From: Candidatus Jacksonbacteria bacterium
GTDB taxonomy: Bacteria > Patescibacteriota > Patescibacteriia > UBA9629 > GWA2-43-13
DNA length: 14,813 nt
Reading direction: 5' to 3'
Assembly: GCA_018698735.1 (NCBI GenBank)
Contig: JABIPD010000108.1
Location: forward strand, 1 to 14,813
Positions 14,478 to 14,813 of the stretch are shown here, one piece after another (positions within the stretch are counted from its first letter, which is position 1; every line of letters starts with the position of its first letter). The notes under the pieces are model-generated. The model had not been told where the DNA came from. It saw nothing but the letters and a program-made list of their open reading frames with translations, and did no database searches. The position numbers and the translations under genes are program-made.

Positions 14478-14813
14478 ATGGATTTAAAAGCACGAGATGT
14501 ATTAAGAACATATTGGAAAGAAGCTCGCCACTTTAAACTGGCGCTTTTTGTGATGGTTTCTTCTATTGTAGTTGCGGTTGTAGCAGATTTAATAGCACCA
14601 CTCTATTATAAAAAGTTTTTCGATGTTATTACCGAATCCTCACCAAGCAATGAAATTGTTACACAACTGGTGATTATATTACTGTTTGTGGTGCTTTATC
14701 GCGGTATAAGCTGGCTTGGATTTAGGTTTGCAACCTTTTTAAACCCCTATTTCCAGACGCATGTTATAACAAATCTTCGGCAACGAGCGTTCGATTATTT
14801 ACTTCATCATTCG
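14478..14813 (+). CDS. ABC transporter, membrane domain (N-terminal part, cut by window edge)
   Basis: The first 112 residues of a protein that continues past the window. A cytoplasmic N-terminal helix (MDLKARDVLRTYWKEARHFK) leads into two hydrophobic segments, about residues 19-45 (ALFVMVSSIVVAVVADLIAP) and 62-85 (TQLVIILLFVVLYRGISWLG). A helix follows with the pattern ITNLRQRAFDYLLHHS, which in the ABC exporter membrane domain (ABC_membrane family) is where the TM2-TM3 coupling helix begins. An ATP-binding domain is expected further on but not visible. The substrate cannot be told. There is no Shine-Dalgarno sequence. Codon use is AT-leaning again, like the rest of the chromosome and unlike the small unit just upstream. 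Confidence 0.8.
   Translation, partial: MDLKARDVLRTYWKEARHFKLALFVMVSSIVVAVVADLIAPLYYKKFFDVITESSPSNEIVTQLVIILLFVVLYRGISWLGFRFATFLNPYFQTHVITNLRQRAFDYLLHHS

Noticed and set aside
14342..14536. 64-codon plus-strand frame starting GTG 14342
   Set aside because: It runs through the terminator and into the ABC transporter gene in another frame; GGAGG is only two bases from the GTG.

Overview
The window reads as a compact chromosomal segment of an AT-leaning bacterium, most likely a member of the Patescibacteria (CPR). This assignment is an inference, not a proof. Genes are packed with gaps of 1 to 70 bases. Most start codons have no Shine-Dalgarno sequence, and several promoters sit so close to the ATG that the mRNA would be leaderless. 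The accessory genes (an MNT-type nucleotidyltransferase with a winged-helix-like N-terminus and an O-antigen-ligase-like membrane protein) resemble genes often found in these genomes. All long reading frames end in TAA or TAG and none contains an in-frame TGA, so there is no sign of the TGA=Gly code.

Layout. Bases 1-390 are a somewhat GC-richer, hairpin-rich stretch with no convincing gene. Bases 392-525 are a 134-bp palindromic repeat. A promoter then drives uvrA (594-3452), followed with no gap by a nucleotidyltransferase-like gene (3454-4380) and an overlapping polytopic membrane gene of the O-antigen ligase/polymerase type (4361-5758). A CIRCE operator and promoter precede groES-groEL (5908-7849), which ends in a hairpin terminator. 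Pyruvate kinase (7978-9420) has its own promoter and faces mutL across a shared hairpin. On the minus strand, mutS (11403-13961) lies upstream of mutL (9478-11256), with a second palindromic repeat of a different family between them. Back-to-back with the mutS promoter is a complete small transcription unit of foreign base composition (14014-14447): promoter, strong Shine-Dalgarno, a 67-codon TTG-start frame and a perfect-stem terminator. The first 112 codons of an ABC exporter gene run off the right edge.

Functionally, the window joins nucleotide excision repair (UvrA), mismatch repair (MutS plus an endonuclease-type MutL), heat-shock-controlled protein folding (GroES/GroEL under HrcA/CIRCE), the ATP-yielding last step of glycolysis (Pyk) and cell-surface functions. 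No mobile element with a transposase, CRISPR array, rRNA or tRNA gene was seen. The most interesting items are the GC-rich small-gene cassette next to mutS, the two palindromic repeat families placed immediately upstream of uvrA and mutL, and departures from consensus in the UvrA zinc site and the MutL endonuclease motif.
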